Assembly (NCBI GenBank): GCA_947062675.1
Contig: CAMSQM010000015.1
Location: 1-59,000 of the forward strand
Direction: 5' to 3'
Origin: an uncultured Roseburia sp.
GTDB lineage: Bacteria > Bacillota > Clostridia > Lachnospirales > Lachnospiraceae
DNA length: 59,000 bases
The first letter of the stretch is position 1; the number at the start of each line of letters is the position of its first letter. The position numbers and the translations under genes were made by a program. The notes below the pieces were generated by a model. It was not told the origin of the DNA. It was given only the letters and a program-made list of their open reading frames with translations, and did no database searches. This document shows positions 28,971-37,503 of this stretch, in pieces.

Positions 28971-29885
28971 ATGGATCGGCAGTTTCTGGAAGAATTGGAG
29001 CGTATCACGGGGGACGGGCGGCTGCTGCGCCACGAGCCGATGAGCAGACACACAACATTTCAGGTGGGCGGGGAAGCCGATGTGTTTGTCCGTCCGGATG
29101 AGGAGAATCTCTCACGTATTACCGGTCTCTGCGCCCGCCACGGGGTGGAATACCACATCATTGGCAACGGGAGCAACCTGCTGGTCGGCGACGGCGGGAT
29201 CCGGGGCGTCGTGATCGGAATGACGGGAATGCCGTCCCGCCTTCTGGCGAAGGGAACGCTGGTGACAGCCGGAGCCGGGATGCCTCTGGCGAAAACAGCT
29301 GCGTTTGCGGCGGAACAGGGACTCTGCGGCATGGAATTTGCGGCGGGGATCCCCGGCAGCGTCGGCGGAGCGGTTGTCATGAATGCGGGAGCGTATGGCG
29401 GCGAGATAAAGGACATTCTGGAGAAAGTCGTGGTGCTCGGCGCGGACGGCAGAAGGCAGGAACTTGGCGCGGCAGAGCTGGAGCTGGGATACCGCAGAAG
29501 CTGCATACCGGAAAGACATCTGATCGTGCTTGAGGCTGTCTTCCGGCTTGCCAGCGGCGATCCGCGGGAGATACAGGCGAAAATTGCCGATCTGCGGGAC
29601 AGACGCAGGGACAGACAGCCGCTGGAATATCCGAGCGCAGGGAGCACGTTCAAGCGTCCGGAAGGGTATTTTGCGGGAAAACTGATTATGGATGCAGGTT
29701 TTAAGGGGTGCAGTGTCGGCGGCGCGCAGGTATCGGAAAAGCACTGTGGTTTTATTGTCAACCGGGGCGGCGCGACGGCGCAGGACATCCGCGCGCTGAT
29801 GCGGAAGGTGGCCGACGGGGTGGAGGCACATTCCGGGGTAAGGCTGGAGCCGGAAATAAAAATGATAGGAGAATTTCCGGAATAG
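28971..29885 (+). CDS. murB: UDP-N-acetylenolpyruvoylglucosamine reductase
   Basis: 304 residues. FAD-binding parts GNGSNLLVGDGG and GIPGSVGGAVVMNAGAYGG, and the catalytic AGSTFKRPEG segment with the proton-donating serine, mark a type II MurB. It makes UDP-MurNAc for peptidoglycan. The RBS is weak (GAAAGGAAAG, rather far), so coupling to the aminopeptidase gene 21 bases upstream is likely. Confidence 0.97.
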   Translation: MDRQFLEELERITGDGRLLRHEPMSRHTTFQVGGEADVFVRPDEENLSRITGLCARHGVEYHIIGNGSNLLVGDGGIRGVVIGMTGMPSRLLAKGTLVTAGAGMPLAKTAAFAAEQGLCGMEFAAGIPGSVGGAVVMNAGAYGGEIKDILEKVVVLGADGRRQELGAAELELGYRRSCIPERHLIVLEAVFRLASGDPREIQAKIADLRDRRRDRQPLEYPSAGSTFKRPEGYFAGKLIMDAGFKGCSVGGAQVSEKHCGFIVNRGGATAQDIRALMRKVADGVEAHSGVRLEPEIKMIGEFPE

Positions 29886-29918
29886 CGCGGGATGATCCGG
29901 GAGGCTGGAGGTGTAATT

Positions 29919-30794
29919 ATGAAATTTGTGATACTGACCGGAATGTCCGGCGCCGGAAAAAGTACAGCGATTAAAATGATGGAGGATATCGGCTTTTACT
30001 GTGTCGATAACCTTCCCATCCCGCTCCTGGAGAAGTTCGTGGAGCTCTCCGGACAGGAAAACGCGGAGCTCCAGAAGGTGGCGGTCGGGATTGATATCCG
30101 GAACGGACAGGCACTGGGGGAGCTGCGCGAAGAGCTGGATAAGATACGGGGGCGGGGCATAACCTATGAGATTCTGTTTCTGGATGCGGAGGACTCGGTG
30201 CTGGTAAAGCGCTATAAGGAGACGCGGCGGAATCATCCGCTGGCCGGCGGAGAACGCGTTGACCGCGGTATTGCCGCCGAGCGAAGGCGTGTGGCATTTT
30301 TAAAGGAGAACGCGGACTACATAATCGACACCAGCAGACTTCTGACGAGGGAGCTTAAGGCGGAGCTGGATAAGATTTTTGTACAGAATCAGGACTATAA
30401 AAACCTTTTTATCACAGTGCTTTCATTCGGTTTTAAATATGGGATACCGGCTGATTCCGATCTCGTGTTTGATGTGAGATTTCTTCCGAACCCTTATTAT
30501 GTCGAGGGATTGCGGGCAAAGACCGGAAATGATGCGGAGATAAAGGAATATGTGCTTCAGTTTCCGGAGGCACATGAGTTTCTGGGCAAACTGACGGATA
30601 TGCTGAATTTTCTGATTCCGAATTATATTGCCGAGGGCAAGAACCAGCTTGTGATATCCATCGGCTGTACCGGGGGCAAGCACCGCTCAGTCACGCTGGC
30701 GAATGAGCTGTACAAAAGCCTGTCGGACCGGACAGGATTCGGCCTTAAAATTGAGCACAGGGATATCGGAAAAGATGCGCTGAGAGGAAAATAA
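29919..30794 (+). CDS. rapZ: RapZ/YvcJ nucleotide-binding adapter
   Basis: 291 residues from the ATG at 29919, with GGAGGT 6 bases upstream. Walker A GMSGAGKS (8-15), the DNLP motif, and the C-terminal GCTGGKHRSV loop define the family. In E. coli RapZ directs RNase E to GlmZ; in Firmicutes (YvcJ) the target is less clear. Its stop directly abuts the whiA start. Confidence 0.96.
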   Translation: MKFVILTGMSGAGKSTAIKMMEDIGFYCVDNLPIPLLEKFVELSGQENAELQKVAVGIDIRNGQALGELREELDKIRGRGITYEILFLDAEDSVLVKRYKETRRNHPLAGGERVDRGIAAERRRVAFLKENADYIIDTSRLLTRELKAELDKIFVQNQDYKNLFITVLSFGFKYGIPADSDLVFDVRFLPNPYYVEGLRAKTGNDAEIKEYVLQFPEAHEFLGKLTDMLNFLIPNYIAEGKNQLVISIGCTGGKHRSVTLANELYKSLSDRTGFGLKIEHRDIGKDALRGK

Positions 30795-31649
30795 ATGTCA
30801 TTTTCAGGGGAAGTGAAGGAAGAGCTGGCACGTCACATGGGAAAGGGAAGGCACTGCCAGATCGCGGAGCTTGCAGCGATCTTTGTATTTGGCGGGGATA
30901 CGCCCCTGGCGGAGCCGGAAAATCCGCATGCGCGAAGAAAAAGAGCGCTGCTCTTAAAAGAACTGTTCGGGATAGAGGACGGCGTGATCGGGCATCTGGA
31001 GAAACGGGTTTTTGAGACTGTGAGAATGTGGGACGGGGAGACGGAAACGACGGCGGACGGCGTGGATGGAATTCTGATTCAGCAGACCTGCTGCCGGCGG
31101 GCGTATCTGCGGGGCGCGTTTCTGGCAGGCGGATCGATCAGCGATCCGCAGAAATCCTATCACTTTGAGATTGTATCGCGGAATCTGCGTCAGGCCGCAC
31201 AGCTTATGGATGTTATGAACGGCTTCGGTCTGGAAGCAAAGACTGTCACACGGAAAAAGCACAGGGTTGTGTATGTCAAGGAAGGCGCCCGGATTGTTGA
31301 CCTTCTGAATATGACGGGAGCGCATGTTGCGCTGATGAATCTGGAAAATGTCAGAATCCTGAAAGAGATGCGCAATTCCGTGAACCGCAGGGTCAACTGT
31401 GAGACGGCGAATATCAGCAAGACAGTGGACGCCGCGGTCAGGCAGCTTAAGGATATCGAATACATCAGGGATACGGCCGGACTTTCCAGTCTGCCGGATA
31501 ACCTGCGCGAGACGGCGGCGCTGCGGCTGGAGTATCCGGACGCCCCGTTAAAGGAGCTGGGAACGTATTTAAGCCCCCCTGTGGGCAAATCGGGGGTGAA
31601 TCACAGACTGCGCAGGATCAGTGAAATCGCAGAGCAGCTCAGAGGCTGA
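30795..31649 (+). CDS. whiA: WhiA DNA-binding protein, short form
   Basis: 284 residues, shorter than the roughly 310-320 usual. The N-terminus SFSGEVKEELARH and C-terminal HTH (LKELGTYLSPPVGKSGVNHRLRRI) are intact. The first half of the LAGLIDADG-like domain appears compressed (around residues 30-80), while the second half (YLRGAFLAGGSISDP) is normal. WhiA influences division and chromosome segregation in Firmicutes. The ATG follows the rapZ TAA with no gap. Confidence 0.95.
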   Translation: MSFSGEVKEELARHMGKGRHCQIAELAAIFVFGGDTPLAEPENPHARRKRALLLKELFGIEDGVIGHLEKRVFETVRMWDGETETTADGVDGILIQQTCCRRAYLRGAFLAGGSISDPQKSYHFEIVSRNLRQAAQLMDVMNGFGLEAKTVTRKKHRVVYVKEGARIVDLLNMTGAHVALMNLENVRILKEMRNSVNRRVNCETANISKTVDAAVRQLKDIEYIRDTAGLSSLPDNLRETAALRLEYPDAPLKELGTYLSPPVGKSGVNHRLRRISEIAEQLRG

Positions 31650-31664
31650 AAACCTGGTTTTCAG
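31646..31664 (+). terminator. Short stem-loop at the end of whiA
   Basis: CTGAAAAC / GTTTTCAG, an 8-base stem with a 3-base loop that includes the whiA stop codon. No T-run follows, so termination is doubtful; it may be a pause or processing site. Confidence 0.35.
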
Positions 31665-31726
31665 ATGGAAATAAGACGGCCGGATGTGTAACAGCCTGCC
31701 GGAGGAGAGAAGGTGGTGAGAGGTTC

Positions 31727-32632
31727 ATGGATAAGAAAAAAAAGCTGTTGTTTGTTTTTAATCCCTACTCGGGAAAAGCACAGATTAAGAACCAGCTGCT
31801 CGATATTGTGGATAGCATGGTGAAGGCGGATTTTGAGGTCACAATTTATCCGACGCAGGCGCCGTCGGATGCGGTGCGCAAAGTGGAAGCGGAAGCCGCC
31901 GGCTACGATATGATTGTCTGCAGCGGGGGAGACGGCACGCTCGATGAGGTGGTGACAGGGCTGATGCACTGTGAACACAGGATTCCGCTGGGGTATATTC
32001 CGGCGGGAAGCACCAACGACTTTGCCGTTTCGCTGGGAATTCCCAAAGATGCGGTCGCGGCGGCGCTCTCAGCGGTAAACGGCCGGCCGTTCGCCTGCGA
32101 TATCGGCGCGTTCAACGACGACTTTTTTGTGTATGTCGCAGCGTTCGGACTTTTTACGGCAGTCTCCTACAAGACGAGCCAGGAGTGGAAAAATGTGCTC
32201 GGCCATGCCGCCTATATTCTGGAAGGGGCGAAATGTCTTCATGATATTCCGTCGTATCTGATGCAGGTGGAATATAATAATGTCCGCCTTCAGGATGAAT
32301 TTATCTACGGAATGGTCAGCAATTCCACCTCGGTGGGCGGCTTTAAGGGAATGACCGGAAAAGATGTCCTGCTCGACGACGGCGTCTTTGAGGTGACACT
32401 GATCAAAAAACCAAGGAATCCGATCGAGCTCAATGAAATTATCGCGTCGCTGATCAATCTGGTGGATGACACCGATATGGTCTATTCCTTTAAAACAGAT
32501 GCCGTCCGCATTACGGCCAGAAATACCATTCCCTGGACACTCGATGGGGAGTTCGGCGGGGAACATCAGGAAGTGATCATCCGGAACCTCTGCCGCGCGG
32601 TCGAGATTATGGTTCCGGAGACAATGGCATAG
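31727..32632 (+). CDS. Diacylglycerol kinase-family lipid kinase (YegS/BmrU type)
   Basis: 301 residues. FNPYSGKAQ and the CSGGDGTLDEVV nucleotide-binding loop, followed by PAGSTNDFA, define the DAGK catalytic family. It probably phosphorylates diacylglycerol or a related lipid at the inner membrane face. RBS GAGAGG. Preceded by 77 bases without a gene after whiA. Confidence 0.92.
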   Translation: MDKKKKLLFVFNPYSGKAQIKNQLLDIVDSMVKADFEVTIYPTQAPSDAVRKVEAEAAGYDMIVCSGGDGTLDEVVTGLMHCEHRIPLGYIPAGSTNDFAVSLGIPKDAVAAALSAVNGRPFACDIGAFNDDFFVYVAAFGLFTAVSYKTSQEWKNVLGHAAYILEGAKCLHDIPSYLMQVEYNNVRLQDEFIYGMVSNSTSVGGFKGMTGKDVLLDDGVFEVTLIKKPRNPIELNEIIASLINLVDDTDMVYSFKTDAVRITARNTIPWTLDGEFGGEHQEVIIRNLCRAVEIMVPETMA

Positions 32633-32647
32633 GAGGCTGCGGCGGTG

Positions 32648-32688
32648 GGAAAAAGGGACTTCCTTTTTCCGGAAAAATGCTATATAAT
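32648..32688 (+). promoter_or_regulatory. fba promoter region with overlapping inverted repeats
   Basis: TTCCTT (32660-32665), 17-base spacer, TATAAT (32683-32688). GGAAAAAGG (32648-32656) is complementary to CCTTTTTCC (32662-32670), whose last seven bases also form a perfect palindrome with what follows (TTTTTCCGGAAAAA, 32664-32677). The first stem could end the lipid-kinase transcript; the palindrome sits in the promoter spacer, as an operator would. Confidence 0.55.
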
Positions 32689-32767
32689 CGAGTTGGGTAA
32701 GGCGCCTCTGTACTCCGGCGCATCCGGGACGGGGACGCAGAATATTAAATTATGGAGGGACTTCAAA

Positions 32768-33631
32768 ATGTTAGTATCCGCAAAGGAAATGTTAGACAAG
32801 GCAAAGGCCGGCCACTATGCGGTAGGCCAGTTCAACATCAATAATCTGGAATGGACCAAATCCATTCTGCTCACGGCGGAAGAGTGCAAATCCCCAGTGA
32901 TTCTGGGCGTGTCCGAGGGCGCTGGAAAATACATGACAGGCTATAAGACAGTGTCGGCCATGGTGAAGGCAATGACGGAGGAGTTAAATATTACGGTTCC
33001 GGTTGCGCTGCATCTGGATCACGGCTCTTACGAAGGATGCTTAAAATGCGTTGAGGCGGGATTCTCTTCCATAATGTTTGACGGTTCCCACTATCCCATC
33101 GAGGAGAATGTCGCAAAGACCACGGAGCTTGTCGCTCTGGCACACAAAAACGGGATGTCCATCGAGGCGGAGGTCGGTTCCATCGGCGGCGAGGAAGACG
33201 GCGTTGTGGGAGCGGGCGAGTGCGCAGACCCGCAGGAGTGCAAAAAGATCGCGGATCTCGGCGTGGACATGCTTGCGGCAGGTATCGGCAATATTCACGG
33301 CAAATATCCGGAGAACTGGGCAGGCCTGAGCTTTGAGACGCTTGACGCTGTACAGCAGCTGACCGGTGAAATGCCGTTAGTGCTTCACGGCGGCACGGGC
33401 ATTCCGGAAGAGATGATCAAAAAAGCGATCTCTCTCGGCGTGGCAAAGATCAATGTCAATACCGAGTGCCAGCTGTCTTTTGCGGAGGCGACGAGAAAGT
33501 ACATCGAGGCGGGCAAAGACCAGCAGGGCAAGGGCTTTGATCCGAGAAAACTCCTCGCTCCGGGCGCGGAGGCGATTAAGGCGACCGTAAAAGAAAAAAT
33601 GGAGCTGTTCGGCTCAGTGGGAAAAGCATAA
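32768..33631 (+). CDS. fba: Class II fructose-bisphosphate aldolase
   Basis: 287 residues from the ATG at 32768 with GGAGGG upstream. The open frame extends to 32645 but has no RBS there and crosses the promoter. HLDHGSYE (base and zinc ligand), EAEVGSIGGEEDG and VLHGGTGIP (zinc ligand and phosphate loop) mark a zinc-dependent aldolase. It splits fructose-1,6-bisphosphate in glycolysis. Followed by a strong terminator. Confidence 0.97.
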   Translation: MLVSAKEMLDKAKAGHYAVGQFNINNLEWTKSILLTAEECKSPVILGVSEGAGKYMTGYKTVSAMVKAMTEELNITVPVALHLDHGSYEGCLKCVEAGFSSIMFDGSHYPIEENVAKTTELVALAHKNGMSIEAEVGSIGGEEDGVVGAGECADPQECKKIADLGVDMLAAGIGNIHGKYPENWAGLSFETLDAVQQLTGEMPLVLHGGTGIPEEMIKKAISLGVAKINVNTECQLSFAEATRKYIEAGKDQQGKGFDPRKLLAPGAEAIKATVKEKMELFGSVGKA

Positions 33632-33660
33632 ATAAACGAAAAACTGTTTCCGGCAAAAAT

Positions 33661-33704
33661 AAGCTGCCGCTCCGTGATTTCTGAATCGTGGAGCGGCAGC
33701 TTTT
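33661..33704. terminator. Strong bidirectional terminator after fba
   Basis: AAGCTGCCGCTCC (33661-33673) pairs perfectly with GGAGCGGCAGCTT (33690-33702), with A-rich sequence before and TTTT after. It also serves the convergent DUF4253 gene. Confidence 0.9.
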
Positions 33705-33739
33705 CTGCCGGGAAAGGAGGCAGGGTCACCGCCGGCAGC

Positions 33740-34507
33740 TCAGTCCCACCAGAAAAACCATACGGAAGACTGTGCCAGCGAATCCGCAAGCATACCTATG
33801 GTGGCGTCCGTTCCCGCCTGGTCTACAATATCGGGGCACCATGCATATTGTTCGGATGCGAGACGCATTGCATTTTCCCGGGACACAGGAGATAAAACCG
33901 CGTATTCCAGAGTGTCGTGGGTGATCACGGCCGGGACGGCGCCGTGGGTTTCATACCAGTATTTTGAGACCGCCATCAGCTCCGGGGTGTCCGGACACTC
34001 GTTCCAGCCTCCAAATGGGAACCAGGCAAAGATTTCCCACGGATTTTTCACCGGAACCTCGGCGAGAAGTATGCGGGAAGTCATTTTGGTGCCGTGATCC
34101 CAGTAACCATAGAAAGTGTTGTTTGATACGCCGTTTTCCATTTCGCCGGGGTCATCGCCGGCCCATTCATAGCCGTTGTCCTCTGCATCTTCCTTTCGCT
34201 CGCTGAGGAGCCGGTCAAGGGATTCTTTTCCGGGCTCCGGGGAAAGGGAAAGCATTTTCCGGCGGTATGCCGCAATGTGGTCCGCGTTAAAACGGAAAGC
34301 GTCGTAATTTTCACCGGCTCCCATGATCAGACTTTCCCAGAGCACATCATCTGCAATTGTCATCACCGGAATAAAACCTTCTTTTTTCCCGCGGTCCTGC
34401 GCTTCGCGATAGGCATTCATGATCTGAATGTCGTCATACATGGGCTCGAAAATGCGACAGGGACAGTCGAGATAGCGTATCAACGCATCCATCAGTTCAT
34501 TTTTCAT
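33740..34507 (-). CDS. DUF4253 domain protein
   Basis: 255 residues with no signal peptide. The C-terminal half has the DUF4253 pattern PFGGWNECPD, KYWYETHGAVPAVITHDTLEY, and EQYAWCPDIVDQ. Function unknown. RBS GGAGG. It is a single-gene unit with its own promoter, and unrelated to its neighbours. Confidence 0.82.
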   Translation of the reverse strand: MKNELMDALIRYLDCPCRIFEPMYDDIQIMNAYREAQDRGKKEGFIPVMTIADDVLWESLIMGAGENYDAFRFNADHIAAYRRKMLSLSPEPGKESLDRLLSERKEDAEDNGYEWAGDDPGEMENGVSNNTFYGYWDHGTKMTSRILLAEVPVKNPWEIFAWFPFGGWNECPDTPELMAVSKYWYETHGAVPAVITHDTLEYAVLSPVSRENAMRLASEQYAWCPDIVDQAGTDATIGMLADSLAQSSVWFFWWD

Positions 34508-34550
34508 CTGTAAATCCTCCGTTCATTTCAGTGTATCTGACGATATAAAT

Positions 34551-34579
34551 ATTATACCATATCCCCGTGGGAATGTCAC
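34551..34579 (-). promoter_or_regulatory. Promoter of the DUF4253 gene
   Basis: Minus strand: GTGACA (34579-34574), 17-base spacer, TATAAT (34556-34551). Confidence 0.7.
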
Positions 34580-34588
34580 GATGCGCCA

Positions 34589-34617
34589 TTGCACCGGATT
34601 CCTGTTCGTGTTAAAAT
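34589..34617 (+). promoter_or_regulatory. arcC promoter
   Basis: TTGCAC (34589-34594), 17-base spacer, TAAAAT (34612-34617), 51 bases before the ATG. Confidence 0.65.
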
Positions 34618-34667
34618 AGACAGAGAAAGAAAATACGCGCAAAACAGAATATCGGAGGCATGGCAGT

Positions 34668-35600
34668 ATGAAAAAGAAGAAAATTGTGATTGCGCTGGGG
34701 CATGAGGCGCTGGGGACGACGCTGCCGGAACAGAAGGAAGCGACAAAGCGCACGGCGGCCGCGGTTGCGGATTTCATCCGTGAGGATTACCAGGTCGTGA
34801 TCACCCACAGCAACGGCCCGCAGGTCGGCATGATACACACGGCGATGAACGAGTTTTGCAGGCTCTATCCGGAGTATACGGCGACGCCGATGTCGGTCTG
34901 TTCCGCGATGAGCCAGGGATATATAGGTTATGATCTGCAGAACGCCATCCGGGCCGAGCTGCTGGGCAGAGGCATTTACAAGACTGTATCCACGGTGCTG
35001 ACGCAGGTGGTGGTGGATCCGTATGATGAGGCGTTTTACAGGCCGGGCAAGGTTGTCGGGCGTGTGCTGACGGAGGAAGAGGCTGAGTCGGAAGAGCAGA
35101 AGGGCAACTGCGTTACGAAGACCCAGGGGGGATACCGGCGTATTGTCGCCGCGCCCAGACCGGTCGATATCGTTGAGATTGATGCCATCCGCGTCCTGTC
35201 GGACGCAGACCAGATTGTCGTGGCCTGCGGCGGGGGAGGGATACCGGTGCTTTCCCAGGATAACCACCTGAAAGGTGCCAGCGCCGTCATCGAAAAGGAT
35301 CTTGCTGCCGGAAAGCTGGCGGAGCTTCTGGAGGCTGACATGCTTGTCATTCTGACGAGCGTGGACAATGTATGTCTCGATTACGGAACTGAAAATGAGC
35401 GTCCACTGCGGAGTATGTCCGTGACGGAGGCTGTAAAATATATGGAAGAGGGACAGTTCGGGGAGGGAAACATGCTGCCGAAGATTCAGGCCGCGGTGGA
35501 TTTTATCGGGGATTCCGCGATCCGCTCCGTGCTGATCACAAGACTGCACAGGGACGGGACGCATGTCACCGGCGGTATGGGAACCATGATTACAAAATAA
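34668..35600 (+). CDS. arcC: Carbamate kinase
   Basis: 310 residues of the amino-acid-kinase fold. THSNGPQVG, ACGGGGIPV and VIEKDLAAGKLAELL are conserved carbamate-kinase segments. It makes ATP from carbamoyl phosphate and ADP. The usual N-terminal ALGGNAL loop reads ALGHEALG, altering the residues near the phosphate. No arcA or arcB is nearby, so carbamoyl phosphate must come from elsewhere. RBS CGGAGG. It ends about 16-34 bases before pyk. Confidence 0.92.
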   Translation: MKKKKIVIALGHEALGTTLPEQKEATKRTAAAVADFIREDYQVVITHSNGPQVGMIHTAMNEFCRLYPEYTATPMSVCSAMSQGYIGYDLQNAIRAELLGRGIYKTVSTVLTQVVVDPYDEAFYRPGKVVGRVLTEEEAESEEQKGNCVTKTQGGYRRIVAAPRPVDIVEIDAIRVLSDADQIVVACGGGGIPVLSQDNHLKGASAVIEKDLAAGKLAELLEADMLVILTSVDNVCLDYGTENERPLRSMSVTEAVKYMEEGQFGEGNMLPKIQAAVDFIGDSAIRSVLITRLHRDGTHVTGGMGTMITK

Positions 35601-35633
35601 ATATAAACAGAGAGGATGGAAAGAGCAGTGAAG

Positions 35634-37412
35634 ATGTTTCGTAAAACAAAAATTGTATGTACGTTAGGCCCGGCAACAGATGACGAGGGGGTATTAAAAA
35701 GCCTGATTGACGAGGGCATGGATGTCGCCCGCTTTAATTTTTCACACGGAACCCATGAGGAGCAGAAAGAACGTCTGGGAAAGCTTAAGAGGCTGCGGGA
35801 GGACTCGGGAAGACCGGTGGCTGCACTGCTGGATACGAAGGGGCCGGAGATCCGTCTGCGGGATTTTGCGGGCGGGAAGGCGGAGCTTTCGGAGGGAGAG
35901 CTTTTTACGCTGACGACGGAAGAGATCACGGGAGACGCAAAGCGCGCATCCATCACCTACCGGAATCTGCCAAAGGACGTAAAGCCCGGAAACCGGATTC
36001 TGATTGATGACGGGCTCATCGGGATGGAAGTTGTGGAGATCCGTCCGGTGGAGGGCGCGAAAGAAAATGAGGACGGCAGCGTGCCGATGGATATTGTCTG
36101 CCGCGTCGTCAACGGCGGGACGGTTTCCAACAAAAAAGGGATCAATGTGCCGAATGTGGCGCTTTCGATGCCGTATGTCAGTGAACAGGACTACAAAGAT
36201 ATTCTGTTTGGCATTGAAAATGAATATGATTTTATCGCGGCTTCGTTTGTCCGCACGGCGGAAGATGTGCTGGCGATCCGCAGGATTCTGGAGGAACACG
36301 GCGGGGAGGGCATCAATATCATCTCCAAAATAGAGAATATGCAGGGCGTGGAAAATATTGAAGATATTATCCGCGTCTCCGACGGCGTCATGGTGGCGAG
36401 GGGAGACATGGGCGTTGAGATCCCGCTTGAGGATGTGCCCGTGATCCAGAAGATGATTATCAAAAAGGTCTGCGATGTCGGAAAAGTGGTCATCACTGCG
36501 ACACAGATGCTGGACTCCATGATGAAACATCCAAGACCCACCAGAGCGGAATCGACAGACGTGGCAAACGCGATCTACGACGGAACAAGCGCGATCATGC
36601 TCTCGGGTGAGACTGCAGCCGGCATGTATCCGATCGAGGCGCTCACAACGATGGTGCGTATCGCGGTCCGCACGGAGCAGGATATCAATTATATGCAGCG
36701 GTTCCGGCAGCGCACGACGATGAGCAATCCGGATGTGACAAACGCCATTTCCCATGCAACTTGTACGATGGCGGGAGATCTGAATGCGGCGGCGATTATC
36801 ACGGTCAGCAAATCAGGGCGGACGGCGCGCATGGTATCCAAGTACCGTCCGAGCTGTCCGATCGTGGGAGGCTGTATGACGGACCGCGTGTACCGGCAGC
36901 TCGGGCTCTCATGGGGGGTGATCCCGCTTCTGCTTGAGGAGAAAAGTCAGGCGGAGGAGCTGTTTGATTATGCGGTGGATGAGACCGAAGCGTCCGGAAC
37001 CATTGAGAAGGGGGATGTGGTGGTTCTGACGGCGGGCGTACCGCTGGGGGTTTCGGGAACCACGAATCTGATCAAGGTACAGGTGGCAGGTCATATCCTG
37101 GTCCGGGGACGGGGGCTTTCGGATAAAAAAGTATCCGCAAACCTGTGTGTGTGCCGCACCGACGAGGATTTAAGGAATTTCAAGGTGGGCGATATCATTG
37201 TTGCCGCGGATACCGGTAATCATATGCTGGCCCAGATGCGCGAGGCTTCCGGCCTGATCGTGGAGGCGGACAGCGAGAGCTGCCATGCGGCGATTGCAGG
37301 CCTGAGTCTTGAGCTTCCGGTGCTGATCGGGGCGCAGAATGCGACGGGCATCCTCAAATCGAGCGCATATGTGGAGCTGGACTGCGCGGAGGGAATTGTG
37401 AGTGCGAATTAG
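35634..37412 (+). CDS. pyk: Pyruvate kinase with C-terminal PEP-utiliser-like domain
   Basis: About 592 residues. The mature start is near FRKTKIVCTLGP. Candidate starts are ATG 35616, GTG 35628 and ATG 35634; the RBS-like GAGAGG/GGAAAG stretch favours the later ones. The barrel has DTKGPEIR, IISKIEN and the TATQMLDSM signature; an allosteric domain follows. The extra C-terminal domain (about 480-592) is the mobile PEP-utiliser type seen in many Firmicutes, but its histidine context is SESCHAAIAG, with Cys in place of the usual Ser/Thr before His. Confidence 0.95.
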   Translation: MFRKTKIVCTLGPATDDEGVLKSLIDEGMDVARFNFSHGTHEEQKERLGKLKRLREDSGRPVAALLDTKGPEIRLRDFAGGKAELSEGELFTLTTEEITGDAKRASITYRNLPKDVKPGNRILIDDGLIGMEVVEIRPVEGAKENEDGSVPMDIVCRVVNGGTVSNKKGINVPNVALSMPYVSEQDYKDILFGIENEYDFIAASFVRTAEDVLAIRRILEEHGGEGINIISKIENMQGVENIEDIIRVSDGVMVARGDMGVEIPLEDVPVIQKMIIKKVCDVGKVVITATQMLDSMMKHPRPTRAESTDVANAIYDGTSAIMLSGETAAGMYPIEALTTMVRIAVRTEQDINYMQRFRQRTTMSNPDVTNAISHATCTMAGDLNAAAIITVSKSGRTARMVSKYRPSCPIVGGCMTDRVYRQLGLSWGVIPLLLEEKSQAEELFDYAVDETEASGTIEKGDVVVLTAGVPLGVSGTTNLIKVQVAGHILVRGRGLSDKKVSANLCVCRTDEDLRNFKVGDIIVAADTGNHMLAQMREASGLIVEADSESCHAAIAGLSLELPVLIGAQNATGILKSSAYVELDCAEGIVSAN

Positions 37413-37503
37413 ACAGAAAAATGTTGCATTTGCCGTAAAAAAGGCATAATCTTAAAGGTAAGAAGAAAACGGGGGCATATGTAACACGGGAGGAACGGTA
37501 GTA

